This document shows, one piece after another, positions 16,010-24,771 of a stretch of 26,460 bases of DNA (positions within the stretch are counted from its first letter, which is position 1; each line of letters opens with the position of its first letter). The notes under the pieces are model-generated. The model saw only the letters and a list, made by a program, of their open reading frames with translations, did no database searches and was not told where the DNA came from. Both the position numbers and the translations under genes were made by a program. Source of the DNA: Deltaproteobacteria bacterium (lineage in GTDB: Bacteria > Desulfobacterota > DSM-4660 > Desulfatiglandales > HGW-15); NCBI GenBank assembly GCA_020060215.1, contig JAGVAP010000070.1:1-26460 (forward strand), in the 5' to 3' direction.

Positions 16010-17215
16010 TTAATGGAACACTCTGGTCCCTGATGCCTCGGCCTGATTCGTCTTCAGGACGATCTTGATGCAGTTCTCCACCTTGTCCCTGAACATCTCG
16101 TATCCGTGCGGCCCGTCCTCCAGTCGCATCCTGTGGGTGATCACGAAGCCGGGGTCGATCTCGCCCTTCCGGATCCGTTCGAGCAGCGGCCGCATGTATT
16201 TCTGGACGTGGCACTGTCCGGACCTGATCGTCAGGGATTTGTTCATCACCGCCCCCATCGGGAACTTGTCGATCAGGCCTCCGTAGACCCCGATCACCGA
16301 CACCGTCCCGCCCCTCCGGCAGGCCATGACAGCCTCGCGCAGCGCGACGGGTCGGTCGGTCTCGGCCATGACCGCCTGCTTGGCACGGTCATAGGCGTAG
16401 ATGCCCCCGGTCGTGTGCGCCTCCAGCCCCACCGCATCGATGCATGCGTCGGGCCCGCGGCCACCCGTCATCTCCTTCAGCGCCTCCAGGGTGGAGGTTT
16501 CTTCATAGTCGATCACCTCCGCGCCGACCTTTTCCCGTGCCATCCGGAGCCGGTCGGGGAAGCGGTCGATGCCGATGACACGCTCTGCGCCGAGGAGAAA
16601 GGCGCTCTTCATCGCGAATTGGCCGACCGGGCCGCAGCCCCATACGGCGATGGTATCGCCCGGCTGGATATCGCACATCTCCGCTCCCATGTACCCCGTC
16701 GGGAAGATGTCGGAGAGGAAAAGGACCTTGTCGTCCGGCAGCTCCCGGGGGACCTTGAGGGGGCCGACGTCGGCAAAGGGTACACGCGCATATTCGGCCT
16801 GTCCCCCTGCGAACCCCCCCACGATGTGCGAGTACCCGAACACGCCCGAGGGCGAATGGCCCCACATCTTCTCCGCAATCCACGCATTGGGGTTGGAATT
16901 CTCGCAGACGGAGAACAGCCCCTTCCGGCAGGAAAAGCATTTGCCGCAGGCGATCGGAAAGGGGACGACCACCCGATCGCCCTTTTGAAGGTTCCTGACC
17001 TCTCTTCCTGTCTCGACGACCTCGCCCATGAACTCATGACCCATGATGTCGCCCTTCTTCATCATCTGGACGAACCCGCCGTAGAGGTGCAGATCGGAGC
17101 CACAGATGGCGGTCGAGGTGATTCTGACGATTGCGTCCCTCTGGTCCAGGATCTGGGGATCCGGGACCTCTTCCAGCCTTACGTCGTTTTTTCCCATCCA
17201 GCAGATCGCTTTCAT
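16010..17215 (-). CDS. Zinc-dependent alcohol/formaldehyde-type dehydrogenase
   Basis: This is a 401-residue cytoplasmic medium-chain dehydrogenase. Catalytic zinc ligands are Cys38 (ICGSD), His60 (GHEF) and probably Asp169 (LSDIFPTGY). This Cys-His-Asp pattern is that of glutathione-independent formaldehyde dehydrogenase rather than ordinary alcohol dehydrogenase. Structural zinc cysteines are 90, 93, 96 and 104 ([16 protein letters not shown]). The NAD(P)-binding loop is GCGPVG at 193-198. A segment [13 protein letters not shown] near 275 also fits this subfamily. The substrate is not fixed by the sequence. The ATG overlaps the stop of the SRPBCC gene (ATGA), with GGAGGG just upstream, so the two are co-translated. 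Similar SRPBCC-dehydrogenase pairs are, as I recall, common. Confidence 0.92.
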   Translation of the reverse strand: MKAICWMGKNDVRLEEVPDPQILDQRDAIVRITSTAICGSDLHLYGGFVQMMKKGDIMGHEFMGEVVETGREVRNLQKGDRVVVPFPIACGKCFSCRKGLFSVCENSNPNAWIAEKMWGHSPSGVFGYSHIVGGFAGGQAEYARVPFADVGPLKVPRELPDDKVLFLSDIFPTGYMGAEMCDIQPGDTIAVWGCGPVGQFAMKSAFLLGAERVIGIDRFPDRLRMAREKVGAEVIDYEETSTLEALKEMTGGRGPDACIDAVGLEAHTTGGIYAYDRAKQAVMAETDRPVALREAVMACRRGGTVSVIGVYGGLIDKFPMGAVMNKSLTIRSGQCHVQKYMRPLLERIRKGEIDPGFVITHRMRLEDGPHGYEMFRDKVENCIKIVLKTNQAEASGTRVFH

Positions 17216-18225
17216 AATCCCTCCTCCGCCGTCGGCCTTCGACCCTGTTCACGAAGATATTCAGGGGGCTTCCATCCCTCCCCGCCGATCCCGCGCTCTG
17301 ATTTGGAAGGGGGCCGCGCCGGATGCATCCTGGGATGAATGCTGGCCTCCGACCTCACGATGTCCCCGGTCTCCAGGATCTGCTTCATACGCCGCAACCC
17401 GTTCTCGACCTGCTGCCCCGGCTCGGCGCCGGAGAGCCTCGCGACGGCGGCCCCGATCGGGCCGCCGGGCGGCGTGTATTCGACCTCCAGCCTCACCAGT
17501 GTGCCCCGCCCCCCGGTTGCACGCTCGAACCGCACGGCTCCGGTGGTGCTCATCTGGGACCCCTCCACGGAGCGCCACTCCATCAGTGAATCGGGCTCGT
17601 CGCGGGTGATTTCGGAATTCCACTCCACGGTCATTCCGGCCGGCGCCCTGCCCTTCCAGCGGGAGATCCTGTCGCTCAGGATCTGAATGGACTCGAGGCG
17701 TTCCATGAATCTCGGGAGGTTTCTCAGGTCGCGCCAGAACGCATAGACCTCTTCGGGCGGACGGTCGACGATGATGGTCTTGACAAACCTCATGCGCCCG
17801 TCTTTCGAGGCCGTGCGTGTCAGTTCGCGGCTGCAGTACATGTCGAGGGCCGTCATGCCGAGGACCGCGGCCGTGGCCGTCGCCAGTCTCGTCCGGTTTG
17901 TGTCCTCCGATCTCATGGCCGATCCCAGTGTGGCGATATCCACCATGTCTCCCGCCACCCTGCTCCACATCCAGCCGTCCACGCCTCGCCCGGACAGGAT
18001 GCCGGCCCCTGCCGTGAACTGGCCAATGCCGTAGAGGCGCAGGAGCGCCCGGTTTCCAGCGCGGTCCGGCAGGCCGATCCATTGCGACATCTTCCCGGGC
18101 GCCACCATCTTGGCCAGCCCCAAACCTATGCTGAACCACCCCAGACCTTTTGCAAGCGGCCCTATGCCCTTGTTCATCCCAGACCGTTTGCGCCCTTTGC
18201 AGCGGACTCCGGTTTGCCCCTCCAT
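17212..18225 (-). CDS. SRPBCC (polyketide cyclase/dehydrase-like) protein with N-terminal membrane region
   Basis: This 337-residue protein has hydrophobic segments in its first 130 residues (for example [26 protein letters not shown] and the Ala-rich stretch near 115-126). An SRPBCC domain follows at about 148-295: [31 protein letters not shown], and a final helix with [25 protein letters not shown] proteins bind hydrophobic ligands in a deep pocket. The tail (about 300-337) is basic and Pro-rich. The frame is open to 18342, but the ATG at 18225 has AGGAGG 5 bases upstream and is clearly the start. It is coupled to the zinc dehydrogenase downstream by a 4-base overlap, so a shared pathway or stress response is likely. 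The ligand is unknown. Confidence 0.88.
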   Translation of the reverse strand: MEGQTGVRCKGRKRSGMNKGIGPLAKGLGWFSIGLGLAKMVAPGKMSQWIGLPDRAGNRALLRLYGIGQFTAGAGILSGRGVDGWMWSRVAGDMVDIATLGSAMRSEDTNRTRLATATAAVLGMTALDMYCSRELTRTASKDGRMRFVKTIIVDRPPEEVYAFWRDLRNLPRFMERLESIQILSDRISRWKGRAPAGMTVEWNSEITRDEPDSLMEWRSVEGSQMSTTGAVRFERATGGRGTLVRLEVEYTPPGGPIGAAVARLSGAEPGQQVENGLRRMKQILETGDIVRSEASIHPRMHPARPPSKSERGIGGEGWKPPEYLREQGRRPTAEEGL

Positions 18226-18294
18226 AGATTCCTCCTGGTCTGAATTCGTTGTGGGTACCCCCTCCACATAAGGTGGGGTTCTCAGGGAACGACA

Positions 18295-18346
18295 GGTGCT
18301 CGGGACCCTCTCCCAAGCACCGAGATACCGGAGAGTGGACACTCTC
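18295..18346. promoter_or_regulatory. Two hairpins in the divergent region between SRPBCC and AsmA-like genes
   Basis: Hairpin 1 is GGTGCT (18295-18300), one mismatch, GGGA (18302-18305), loop CCCTC, TCCC, mismatch, and AGCACC (18316-18321). Hairpin 2 is GAGAGTG (18331-18337), GA, and CACTCTC (18340-18346), which as DNA is close to a perfect palindrome and could be a regulator site. They lie in the 265-base divergent region 18226-18490, where I found no clear promoter pair. Confidence 0.45.
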
Positions 18347-18490
18347 TCCTGGACCCAGCGTAGAAGCAGGCCGTTCGTGTCTCAATAGGGGTGGGGTCGT
18401 ATTCCATCCCGGGCGCAGGCGTAATTCCATTTTGTCCGGGATTCATGTAAGCTGCCACACTGGTAAGCCTCGGTTGAAAGGGGAACGGCA

Positions 18491-21400
18491 GTGACAGGGG
18501 CACGGATCAAGACGAGGAAGGTCCTGGCGTGGGGGATGGGGTTGGTCTCCCTGTTCCTCCTTTCCTTCCTGCTGCTGGCCCCTCGTATCGTCCGGATGGA
18601 GGGTTTCCGGGAGAAGCTCATTCAGGTCCTTTCAGAGAGGGAGGGGATACAGCTCAACTTTGAGGAGGTGGAGCTCTCCTATCTGCCCCTGCCCCATCTG
18701 AAGATCACCCAGCCGACCATAGCGGCCCCCGGAATCGGAACCGGGCACCTGGAGACGCTTTCGGTTTACCCCCGCCTCCCGGAACTCCTCCAGGGAAAGG
18801 CGGAGTTATCGAGAATCGAACTGCTCTCCCCCCGGTTGAGGATCGCCGTTCCCGGAGTGGACAAAGGAGATCCCTCGTCGGCCATGGGACTCCTTCCGCT
18901 TCCTTTCTCTTTTGGGTCGGCAACCCCCGACCTGGAGGTGGTGGTCCGCGGCGGAACGGTCGACATGGTCCGGGGGGACCGGATGGTGTGTTCATTGCGG
19001 GACCTCGATATCGAGGCGACCCTCCGGCCCAAGGGGCTCCTGCTGCGGTTGTCCTGCACCTCCGACCTGTGGGGCCGGCTCTCCCTGGCGGGCAGGATAG
19101 ACCCTCGGACCCGACAAGGTCAGGGACAGGTGGACATCGAGCGTCTCCGGCCGCACTCCCTGGCTCCCCTCCTCTTCCCGGCCGCCGTCGAGTTCGGAGA
19201 ATCCGTGGTGAATCTCGGGTGCGCGTTCAAGATCGAGGGACCCCAGGAGGTCGAGATGGAGATCGGGGGATCCATCCCGCTCCTGACCGTGTTGCGGGAT
19301 GGGAAGGAGGCTGTCTTCAAGTGCAGCGGTTTCAGAGGAACAGTCTCTGCCGGCCCTGGCGGGCTCAGCCTCTCCGTCAAAGAGGCCCGTCTCGAGGAGC
19401 CCCTGATGACCGTCTCAGGGGAGTACACGGCAGGCAGAGCCGGGCGGAGGATCCGCCTGGAGGGAAGGGAGGTGGACCTCTCCGCCGCAAGGAAGACCGC
19501 CGCCGCATTCTGGGGGAGTCAACCCGAGGCGGCCGCACCACTCGACATCGTCCGGGAAGGGAAGGTCCCCTCCGTGACCCTTCAGTCCCGAGGAGCGACA
19601 TGGGATGAACTCTTCGACCTCGACCGCATGGCGATCCATTTCAGACTCGAGGACGGAACTCTCCTCCTGCCGCAGGGAGGGCTGGACCTGGAGGGTGTAA
19701 GGGGCGAGGCGGTCATCGCAGGGGGCGTGCTCGAAGCGAAGGACCTCCAGGCCCGGTTGGGGAAGGCCACAGGACAGGGCGGCACGCTCAGGCTGGGTCT
19801 TCAGGGTGAAAATGCACCCTTCCATCTGGAGATCGAAGTGGACGCAGACCTTGCGGAGACGGCTGGAGCGCTGAAACGGCTTGTGGCCGACAAGTCGTTC
19901 CTGGGCGAGTTGGAGAAGATCCGCAACCTGCAGGGGAGGGCGAACGGCAGGCTGATCCTGGGAGAGACCGTCTCGAACATCCTTGCGCGCGTCGACGCCC
20001 ACCGGTTCGACCTGTGGGCCGAACGCGACGGGATACCCTCTCCCGTCAAGCTCGAAGGGGGCCGGCTGCAGTACGAGGGGACCGGTCTGCGGCTGGGAGA
20101 CCTCCAGTGCGGCATAGGCGGGTCCGCGGTGACCGTGCTCTCCTGCGACCTGCAGTGGCAGAAGGAACCTCGGATGGCGATCGACATCAAGGAGGGGAAA
20201 ATAGCCATCGAAGAGGTCTTCTCATGGATCCACGCGATGGATCCGCTCCGGCCCGGGTTCAAAGGGATCCGCAAGATCGGGGGGGAGATGATCCTGAGAG
20301 AGTGCCGGATCAAAGGCCCGGTGACGGCCCCGGACAAATGGCAGTTCGATACGAGTGGGAATGTCGTCGGCCTGAGCTTGGAGACGGATTCCCTCCCGGG
20401 ACCGCTCCGGATCGCAAGAGGAGCGTTCAGGGCGGACCCCAAGGGCTTGATCCTGGAAGAAGTGCAGGCCAGCATGTTGGATACCGTCTTGAACGTCTCC
20501 GGAGCAGTCCATGGAGACCTCCACTCCCTGAGGAAGGCGGACCTGAAGCTGGGGGGGAAGATCGGGACCCGGACCATCGGGGTGATGCCCGAGTGGTACC
20601 TGGAGGGGAAGCCGCTGCGCGTGCGCTCGGCCCTCTCCCTGGAGTCCGGCCGCCTCGCGTGGGAGCCTGAGAAGTCCGTCGCTTTCAAGGCGGCCGTGAA
20701 GGTGTGGAACGGACCGGATGTCTCCCTGGACATCCGGCAGGACCATGGACTTTGGACAATCGAGAGGATCCTCCTGAAGGACGGGTTCTCGAATCTCGCT
20801 TTCTCATGCGGCCTTCGGGAGGAGGGGGCCGATTTCTCGTTCACCGGCACGCTGCACGAAAGGACACTGGACAGCATCTTCGAGGGATATCAATTCCAGA
20901 ACGGTTGGCTGAAGGGAGATCTCCAGGTTCACCTCGATTACAGGACGTTCCTGAATTCGTGGGCCCGCGGGAAGCTGGAGGCGGAAGGCTTTACCATCCT
21001 GCACCTCCTTCCCGCCCAGGTAGAGCTGAACCGGGTCTCCCTGGCCGCGGATGGTGACCGGGTGGGGCTGAAGTCCGTGGAATTCGAGTGGGCGGATACC
21101 GGCTTCAGGGCCGGGGGATCGCTGCAAAAGGGCGAAAAGGGGCTCCTGATGGACATGGATGTCTACTCCTCGATCCTGGATTGGGAACGGGTGAAGGGTT
21201 TCATTCCTTCATCGAGAGGAGGGGGGCCGCTGCGGATCCCTCTCACGGGATCGGTGCGCGTCCATTTCGGGGAGTTCGCTTTCAGTCCCTACACCTGGCG
21301 CCCTTTCAAGGCCGAGGCCGTGTTTGCCGGTGACAAGGTGGAGGCCAGGATCACCGAGGCGAATACCTGCGGCCTGTCCACCCCGGGCCATGCGCTCGTC

Positions 21401-22066
21401 ACACCGGAAGGGTGGTCTTTCCGCTTCGATGCCCGGGCGAGCGGACTCGAGCTCCGGCCCTGCATCGAGTGCTTTTCCGAAGGAGGGGGGAAGATCACCG
21501 GAAAATTCCAGCTCGACCTGCGGGTCAGGGGGAAAGGGAGGGAGTCCGAGCTCCTCCGGTCGCTCGAGGGAAACGTATCCTTTTCCGCCACCCACGGGAG
21601 GGTCCTGGAGCACATCATGTTCCAGAGGATCCTTCACTTTCTCAGCCTCACCGAGGTCCTGAGGGGCAAGGTCCCCGACCTCGGGAAAGAGGGGTTTTCC
21701 TACGACTCCATTGCGATCAAAGGGGAGATCCGCGACGGCCGCTGCATGCTCAGGGAGGCGGTCCTGGACGGGGTGGACATGGAGGTCGGTTTTGAAGGTC
21801 AAGTCGACCTGGTTGACCGAACCGTCAACGGCAGGCTGCTGGTCGCCCCATTCAGGACGCTGGACCGGATCGTGAACTTCATCCCCCTGGTGCGTACGAT
21901 CATGGGGGGGACCCTGGTCTCCATCCCCATCAAGGTGGAAGGGAGCCTGCTCGACCCCAAGCTCACCCCCCTTGCCCCGTCCGCCGTCGGGCAGAGCCTC
22001 ATGGACATGATGAAGAGGACCTTTCTGCTGCCCGTGGAGATCTTCGATCCGGCGAAACACAGATGA
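18491..22066 (+). CDS. Large AsmA-like inner-membrane-anchored protein
   Basis: This 1191-residue protein has one N-terminal membrane anchor (about 11-31: VLAWGMGLVSLFLLSFLLLA) and a very long periplasmic body made of repeating beta-strand pattern. The N-terminus (LIQVLSEREGIQLNFEEVEL, then YLPLPHLKI) and the C-terminal domain (DSIAIKGEIRDGRCML, VDMEVGFEGQVDLVDRTVNG, and FIPLVRTIMGG) are typical of AsmA/DUF3971-type proteins. Proteins of this class, such as YhdP and TamB, are thought to form lipid-conducting grooves from the inner to the outer membrane. The start is a GTG at 18491 with AAAGGGGAA about 7 bases upstream. The gene stands alone, divergent from the SRPBCC gene. With hopanoid transport genes 5 kb away, a lipid-trafficking role is plausible but unproven. 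Confidence 0.85.
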   Translation: MTGARIKTRKVLAWGMGLVSLFLLSFLLLAPRIVRMEGFREKLIQVLSEREGIQLNFEEVELSYLPLPHLKITQPTIAAPGIGTGHLETLSVYPRLPELLQGKAELSRIELLSPRLRIAVPGVDKGDPSSAMGLLPLPFSFGSATPDLEVVVRGGTVDMVRGDRMVCSLRDLDIEATLRPKGLLLRLSCTSDLWGRLSLAGRIDPRTRQGQGQVDIERLRPHSLAPLLFPAAVEFGESVVNLGCAFKIEGPQEVEMEIGGSIPLLTVLRDGKEAVFKCSGFRGTVSAGPGGLSLSVKEARLEEPLMTVSGEYTAGRAGRRIRLEGREVDLSAARKTAAAFWGSQPEAAAPLDIVREGKVPSVTLQSRGATWDELFDLDRMAIHFRLEDGTLLLPQGGLDLEGVRGEAVIAGGVLEAKDLQARLGKATGQGGTLRLGLQGENAPFHLEIEVDADLAETAGALKRLVADKSFLGELEKIRNLQGRANGRLILGETVSNILARVDAHRFDLWAERDGIPSPVKLEGGRLQYEGTGLRLGDLQCGIGGSAVTVLSCDLQWQKEPRMAIDIKEGKIAIEEVFSWIHAMDPLRPGFKGIRKIGGEMILRECRIKGPVTAPDKWQFDTSGNVVGLSLETDSLPGPLRIARGAFRADPKGLILEEVQASMLDTVLNVSGAVHGDLHSLRKADLKLGGKIGTRTIGVMPEWYLEGKPLRVRSALSLESGRLAWEPEKSVAFKAAVKVWNGPDVSLDIRQDHGLWTIERILLKDGFSNLAFSCGLREEGADFSFTGTLHERTLDSIFEGYQFQNGWLKGDLQVHLDYRTFLNSWARGKLEAEGFTILHLLPAQVELNRVSLAADGDRVGLKSVEFEWADTGFRAGGSLQKGEKGLLMDMDVYSSILDWERVKGFIPSSRGGGPLRIPLTGSVRVHFGEFAFSPYTWRPFKAEAVFAGDKVEARITEANTCGLSTPGHALVTPEGWSFRFDARASGLELRPCIECFSEGGGKITGKFQLDLRVRGKGRESELLRSLEGNVSFSATHGRVLEHIMFQRILHFLSLTEVLRGKVPDLGKEGFSYDSIAIKGEIRDGRCMLREAVLDGVDMEVGFEGQVDLVDRTVNGRLLVAPFRTLDRIVNFIPLVRTIMGGTLVSIPIKVEGSLLDPKLTPLAPSAVGQSLMDMMKRTFLLPVEIFDPAKHR

Positions 22067-22135
22067 GGAAAACCCGGGTCCTGTGGCAAGGCCGGAGAGC
22101 ATCGGCTCAGCCGGAACAGGATCCTCGTGGCTTCA

Positions 22136-22162
22136 TGGAATGATGGAACGGTGGAATGATGG
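22136..22162. repeat. Short direct repeat downstream of the AsmA-like gene
   Basis: TGGAATGATGG occurs at 22136-22146 and again at 22152-22162, a period of 16. It lies in the 195-base gap between the convergent AsmA-like and minE genes, where no gene is visible. Confidence 0.6.
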
Positions 22163-22261
22163 GGCTCGAAGCTGCAAAGCCATCTCCTGGCTCCTCCATC
22201 CAGGCTTCAGTCCCGTGTAGTGCGGCCGAAATCCCTTTTCTGGTTCCTGGGAGCCGGACCT

Positions 22262-22534
22262 CTAGGGTGTCCTCTGTTCTCTCCGTTTGGCCGCACGGAT
22301 CGGCGTCCTGAACACAAGGGAGAGGTCGTCCGATCTTCGGATGTCGAGTTTGACCTCATCCTTCTCGATCTCGAAGTACTTGGAGATGACCTCGACGATC
22401 TCGCGCTGCAGGTCCGTCAGGATCTCGTTCGAGACGTCGAGCTTATCGTAGATCAGTGCAAAACGAAGTCTTGTCTTGGCCGCTTCCTTGCTGCCTTTTC
22501 CGCCGGTGAACTTGCGCAACCACGTGGTGAGCAT
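22262..22534 (-). CDS. minE: Cell division topological specificity factor MinE
   Basis: MinE binds MinD at the membrane and triggers its ATPase, driving the pole-to-pole oscillation that puts the division site at mid-cell. The 90-residue length is normal. The N-terminus (MLTTWLRKF) fits the membrane-targeting helix. The anti-MinCD segment is AKTRLRFALIYDKLDVSNEI, and the topological domain follows with LQREIVEVISKYFEIEKDEVKLDI. The ATG is 10 bases after the minD stop, so it is the last gene of the minCDE operon. Confidence 0.95.
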   Translation of the reverse strand: MLTTWLRKFTGGKGSKEAAKTRLRFALIYDKLDVSNEILTDLQREIVEVISKYFEIEKDEVKLDIRRSDDLSLVFRTPIRAAKRREQRTP

Positions 22535-22544
22535 CCGGATCCCC

Positions 22545-23345
22545 TCAATTCTTCATGCCGAGTTTTGAAGTCAACTTCCGCCAGAGGCTCCTTTGCCCTT
22601 GGGGGACCTGGATGGGAAGATCCGCATTGCCGTTGAGGCGCACGGCAATACGCTTGAAGGCTTCCCCGGCCTGGGAGCCCTTTTCGAGCACCAGAGGGAC
22701 TCCGGTGTTCGTGGAGACCACCACACGGTCATCCATGGGGACGAGGCCGAGGAGATCAATGGACAGGACCTCCAGGACGTCTTCATGGCTCAGCATGTCC
22801 CCCCTCTCCACCATCTCCGGCACGATTCGGTTGACCACCAGCCTCGGCGTGATGGACCGGGCGTAGAGGAGCCCGATGACCCGATCCGCATCCCGCACGG
22901 CGGAGACCTCCGGTGTGCAGATGACCACCGCCTCGTCGGCGGCGGCAATCGCGTTCTGAAAACCCCTCTCGATGCCCGCCGGGCAATCCATGAAGATGTA
23001 ATCGAACTCCTTCCGCAACTCCCGGCACAGCCGGACCACCTCGTCCGGTTCGATCACATCCTTGTTGTCGCTCTGCGACGCAGGGATGAGATAGAGATTC
23101 TCGATCCTCCGGTCCTTGATCGCGGCCTGCTTGATCCTGCACTTCCCCTTGACCGCATCGACCACGGTAAAGACGATCCTGTTCTCGAGCCCCATCACCA
23201 CATCCAGATTCCTGAGGCCGATGTCCATGTCGACCACCGCGACACGTTTTCCTTCCAGGGCCAGGGCGGCCCCTATATTCAAAGTGGCCGTGGTCTTGCC
23301 CACGCCCCCTTTGCCCGATGTAACGACAACGATCCGTCCGTCCAA
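22545..23345 (-). CDS. minD: Septum site-determining ATPase MinD
   Basis: MinD is a membrane-cycling deviant Walker A ATPase that recruits MinC. The 266-residue protein shows SGKGGVGKTT (10-19), VDMDIGLRNLDVVMGLENR, the FDYIFMDCPAGIERGFQNAI Walker B region and PEVSAVRDADRVIGLL. The C-terminal tail RSLWRKLTSKLGMKN is a short basic amphipathic helix, the expected membrane-targeting sequence. The start is a TTG at 23345 with AGAGGTG close upstream, and there is no nearby in-frame ATG. It follows minC after 98 bases and precedes minE by 10. Confidence 0.97.
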   Translation of the reverse strand: MDGRIVVVTSGKGGVGKTTATLNIGAALALEGKRVAVVDMDIGLRNLDVVMGLENRIVFTVVDAVKGKCRIKQAAIKDRRIENLYLIPASQSDNKDVIEPDEVVRLCRELRKEFDYIFMDCPAGIERGFQNAIAAADEAVVICTPEVSAVRDADRVIGLLYARSITPRLVVNRIVPEMVERGDMLSHEDVLEVLSIDLLGLVPMDDRVVVSTNTGVPLVLEKGSQAGEAFKRIAVRLNGNADLPIQVPQGQRSLWRKLTSKLGMKN

Positions 23346-23443
23346 GGTTCACCTCTTTTGCTGGGTTGGTTCCTGTACATGCTCCTGGGAATACGATCGC
23401 GTATTCACTTGTCGTCCACTCTTCGTGCTCTTCCCGTGATCCT

Positions 23444-24139
23444 TCATCTCACCTCCGGCCACTGCAGGCGCCGGAAGGGACCGGCTTTCAGGTAATCCTC
23501 AATCTTGATCGCGCCGTCTCTTACGCATGCGAATTCGGCTCCGCCCTTGCCGGACGGAGAGATCGGACCGGTGTCGATCACTCCCGCAATCTGAACCTGC
23601 ATGGGTCTGAAATCGAGGGCCAGTACGATCGCCTCGGGGTGGTTGGGTTGACCTGCAGCCGCCGTCCCCTGGAGACTGCCGATGATGAGGATGTCGCCGC
23701 CGGCGATCACCTCCCCTCCCGGGTTCACATCGCCGAGCAGGACCAGGTGCTTCCTCGCGGTGACGTTCTGCCCTGAACGGACCCGACCCGAAAGGATGAG
23801 CGCATCGCTTCGGCGGTTGCGCCAGGCCTGTACAACGTCCTGCTGCCGATGTCTCTCTTCCCTGCCATCGCGCTCCCTTCCCGGGCCTGTGACCGCCCCG
23901 ACCCCGAAATTCTCCTTCAGAAAGGACCCGAGGGTCTCGATCAGCTCCTTGTGCTCTTCCTCCCCTGCGGGTTCGAGGATTACCCGGGCGTTGACGGCGA
24001 CATGGTTCAGCTTTCCGAAAGCGGCGGTCAGATCCGTTTTCAGGATCTCAAGGGGCTGGGACGGATCCAGAGATACGCAGATGCCGTCATTCACTCCTTT
24101 CAACCTGACAGAGGAGGGATCCTCCTTTTTTCTCATCAT
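23444..24139 (-). CDS. minC: Septum formation inhibitor MinC
   Basis: MinC inhibits FtsZ polymerisation away from mid-cell and is carried by MinD. From the ATG at 24139 the protein is 231 residues. It has an N-terminal FtsZ-interacting domain (VRLKGVNDGICVSLDPSQPL onward), a basic linker rich in Arg/Glu, and the right-handed beta-helix C-terminal domain (LILSGRVRSGQNVTARKHL, LGDVNPGGEVIAGGDILIIG, and NHPEAIVLALDFRPMQVQI). The frame is open to 24328, but the promoter at 24248-24276 makes longer versions unlikely. An ATG at 24235 would lie only about 6 bases after the transcript start. ATG 24139 or the adjacent 24136 starts just before the domain. The ribosome-binding site is weak. Confidence 0.93.
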   Translation of the reverse strand: MMRKKEDPSSVRLKGVNDGICVSLDPSQPLEILKTDLTAAFGKLNHVAVNARVILEPAGEEEHKELIETLGSFLKENFGVGAVTGPGRERDGREERHRQQDVVQAWRNRRSDALILSGRVRSGQNVTARKHLVLLGDVNPGGEVIAGGDILIIGSLQGTAAAGQPNHPEAIVLALDFRPMQVQIAGVIDTGPISPSGKGGAEFACVRDGAIKIEDYLKAGPFRRLQWPEVR

Positions 24140-24247
24140 CCTGCGGTGTTCCGAGCCCTTGGCCAGGGCGGGGAGAATGGATTTTATAAACGACAAAAAA
24201 CCTGTCAAATCAAGTGCTTGTGCTTTGTGCCCCATTCGGGAGAGTCG

Positions 24248-24276
24248 ACTATAGAGAAATGGCTTGGGGGTGTCAA
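24248..24276 (-). promoter_or_regulatory. Sigma70 promoter for minCDE
   Basis: On the minus strand a perfect TTGACA (24276-24271), a 17-base spacer and TATAGT (24253-24248) form a near-consensus promoter. Transcription would start near 24241, about 100 bases before the preferred minC start. Confidence 0.75.
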
Positions 24277-24323
24277 CAGGGAATTCGCATCCCCGGGGGA
24301 ATCGGCTCCCTCTCATCCTTTTT

Positions 24324-24403
24324 AGCAAGCTCCTGCTTGCGATTCATTCAGGGAAGGATGGCAGGAATCGCAAGCAGAGAAGAATCGCAAGCAGGAGCTT
24401 GCT
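24324..24403. repeat. REP-like element with perfect 22-base inverted repeats
   Basis: The arms at 24324-24345 and 24382-24403 are exact reverse complements over 22 bases; the left begins AGCAAGCTCCTGCTTGCG. Between them a third partial copy, GAATCGCAAGCAG, lies at 24365-24377 in the same orientation as the right arm. Each arm also contains an internal inverted match (GCAAGCTCCTGCTTGC). This is the layout of REP elements, and the GTAGGAGCAAGC-type core resembles Pseudomonas REPs. It sits between the divergent min and prfC promoters. Confidence 0.8.
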
Positions 24404-24445
24404 CCTACGGAAGATGAAGGGATGGAAAGGGAAAGCGGCCGGCCG

Positions 24446-24474
24446 TTGACCGGGACCGGTTCGTGCGTTATATT
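24446..24474 (+). promoter_or_regulatory. Sigma70 promoter for prfC
   Basis: TTGACC (24446-24451), a 17-base spacer and TATATT (24469-24474) form a strong sigma70 match. Transcription would begin near 24481, leaving a leader of about 290 bases before the prfC GTG. Confidence 0.7.
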
Positions 24475-24480
24475 GCCTTG

Positions 24481-24771
24481 TTTGACAATGAGAGACTGTC
24501 TGAGGTTTTGTGAGCCATGGATACCCCCTGCGAAAGATCGGAATTCGAATGCCGGCTGTTCTGCGAGCCCATCCGTTCAACCCTTCCCGCCTGCGGAAGT
24601 CCCCCCTGATGAATGGTCCGTCGGGCCTGCGGTGCCCTAAACCGCAGGTCTTGTTTCAGCCGAACCGTGGATATTCTTAAAGTCTGGTTTTCACTGCGGC
24701 CGGATGTACCGGCGCGATGGGGATCCGCCTGTCGCGAATGCCTGGAATCCGGCCGCTTCCGGAGGAAGATA
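24481..24771 (+). promoter_or_regulatory. Long prfC leader with attenuator-like hairpin
   Basis: The leader contains CCTGCGGT (24626-24633), a 7-base loop, and ACCGCAGG (24641-24648), a perfect 8-base stem followed by TCTTGTTT. That looks like an intrinsic terminator placed before the gene. A 30-codon open frame, ATG 24517 to TGA 24609, ends 17 bases before the stem. It has only a poorly placed GAGG upstream. The layout fits transcription attenuation or coupling to termination at the upstream stop, but no translation of the small frame is proven. Confidence 0.45.

Noticed and set aside
24140..24328. Longer minC start at 24328 or 24235
   Set aside because: The upstream part overlaps the REP-like repeat and the min promoter, so it would not be transcribed, or would be nearly leaderless.
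24482..24510. Second TTGACA at 24482 as an extra prfC promoter
   Set aside because: No acceptable -10 hexamer at 16-18 bases, whereas the pair at 24446-24474 is strong.
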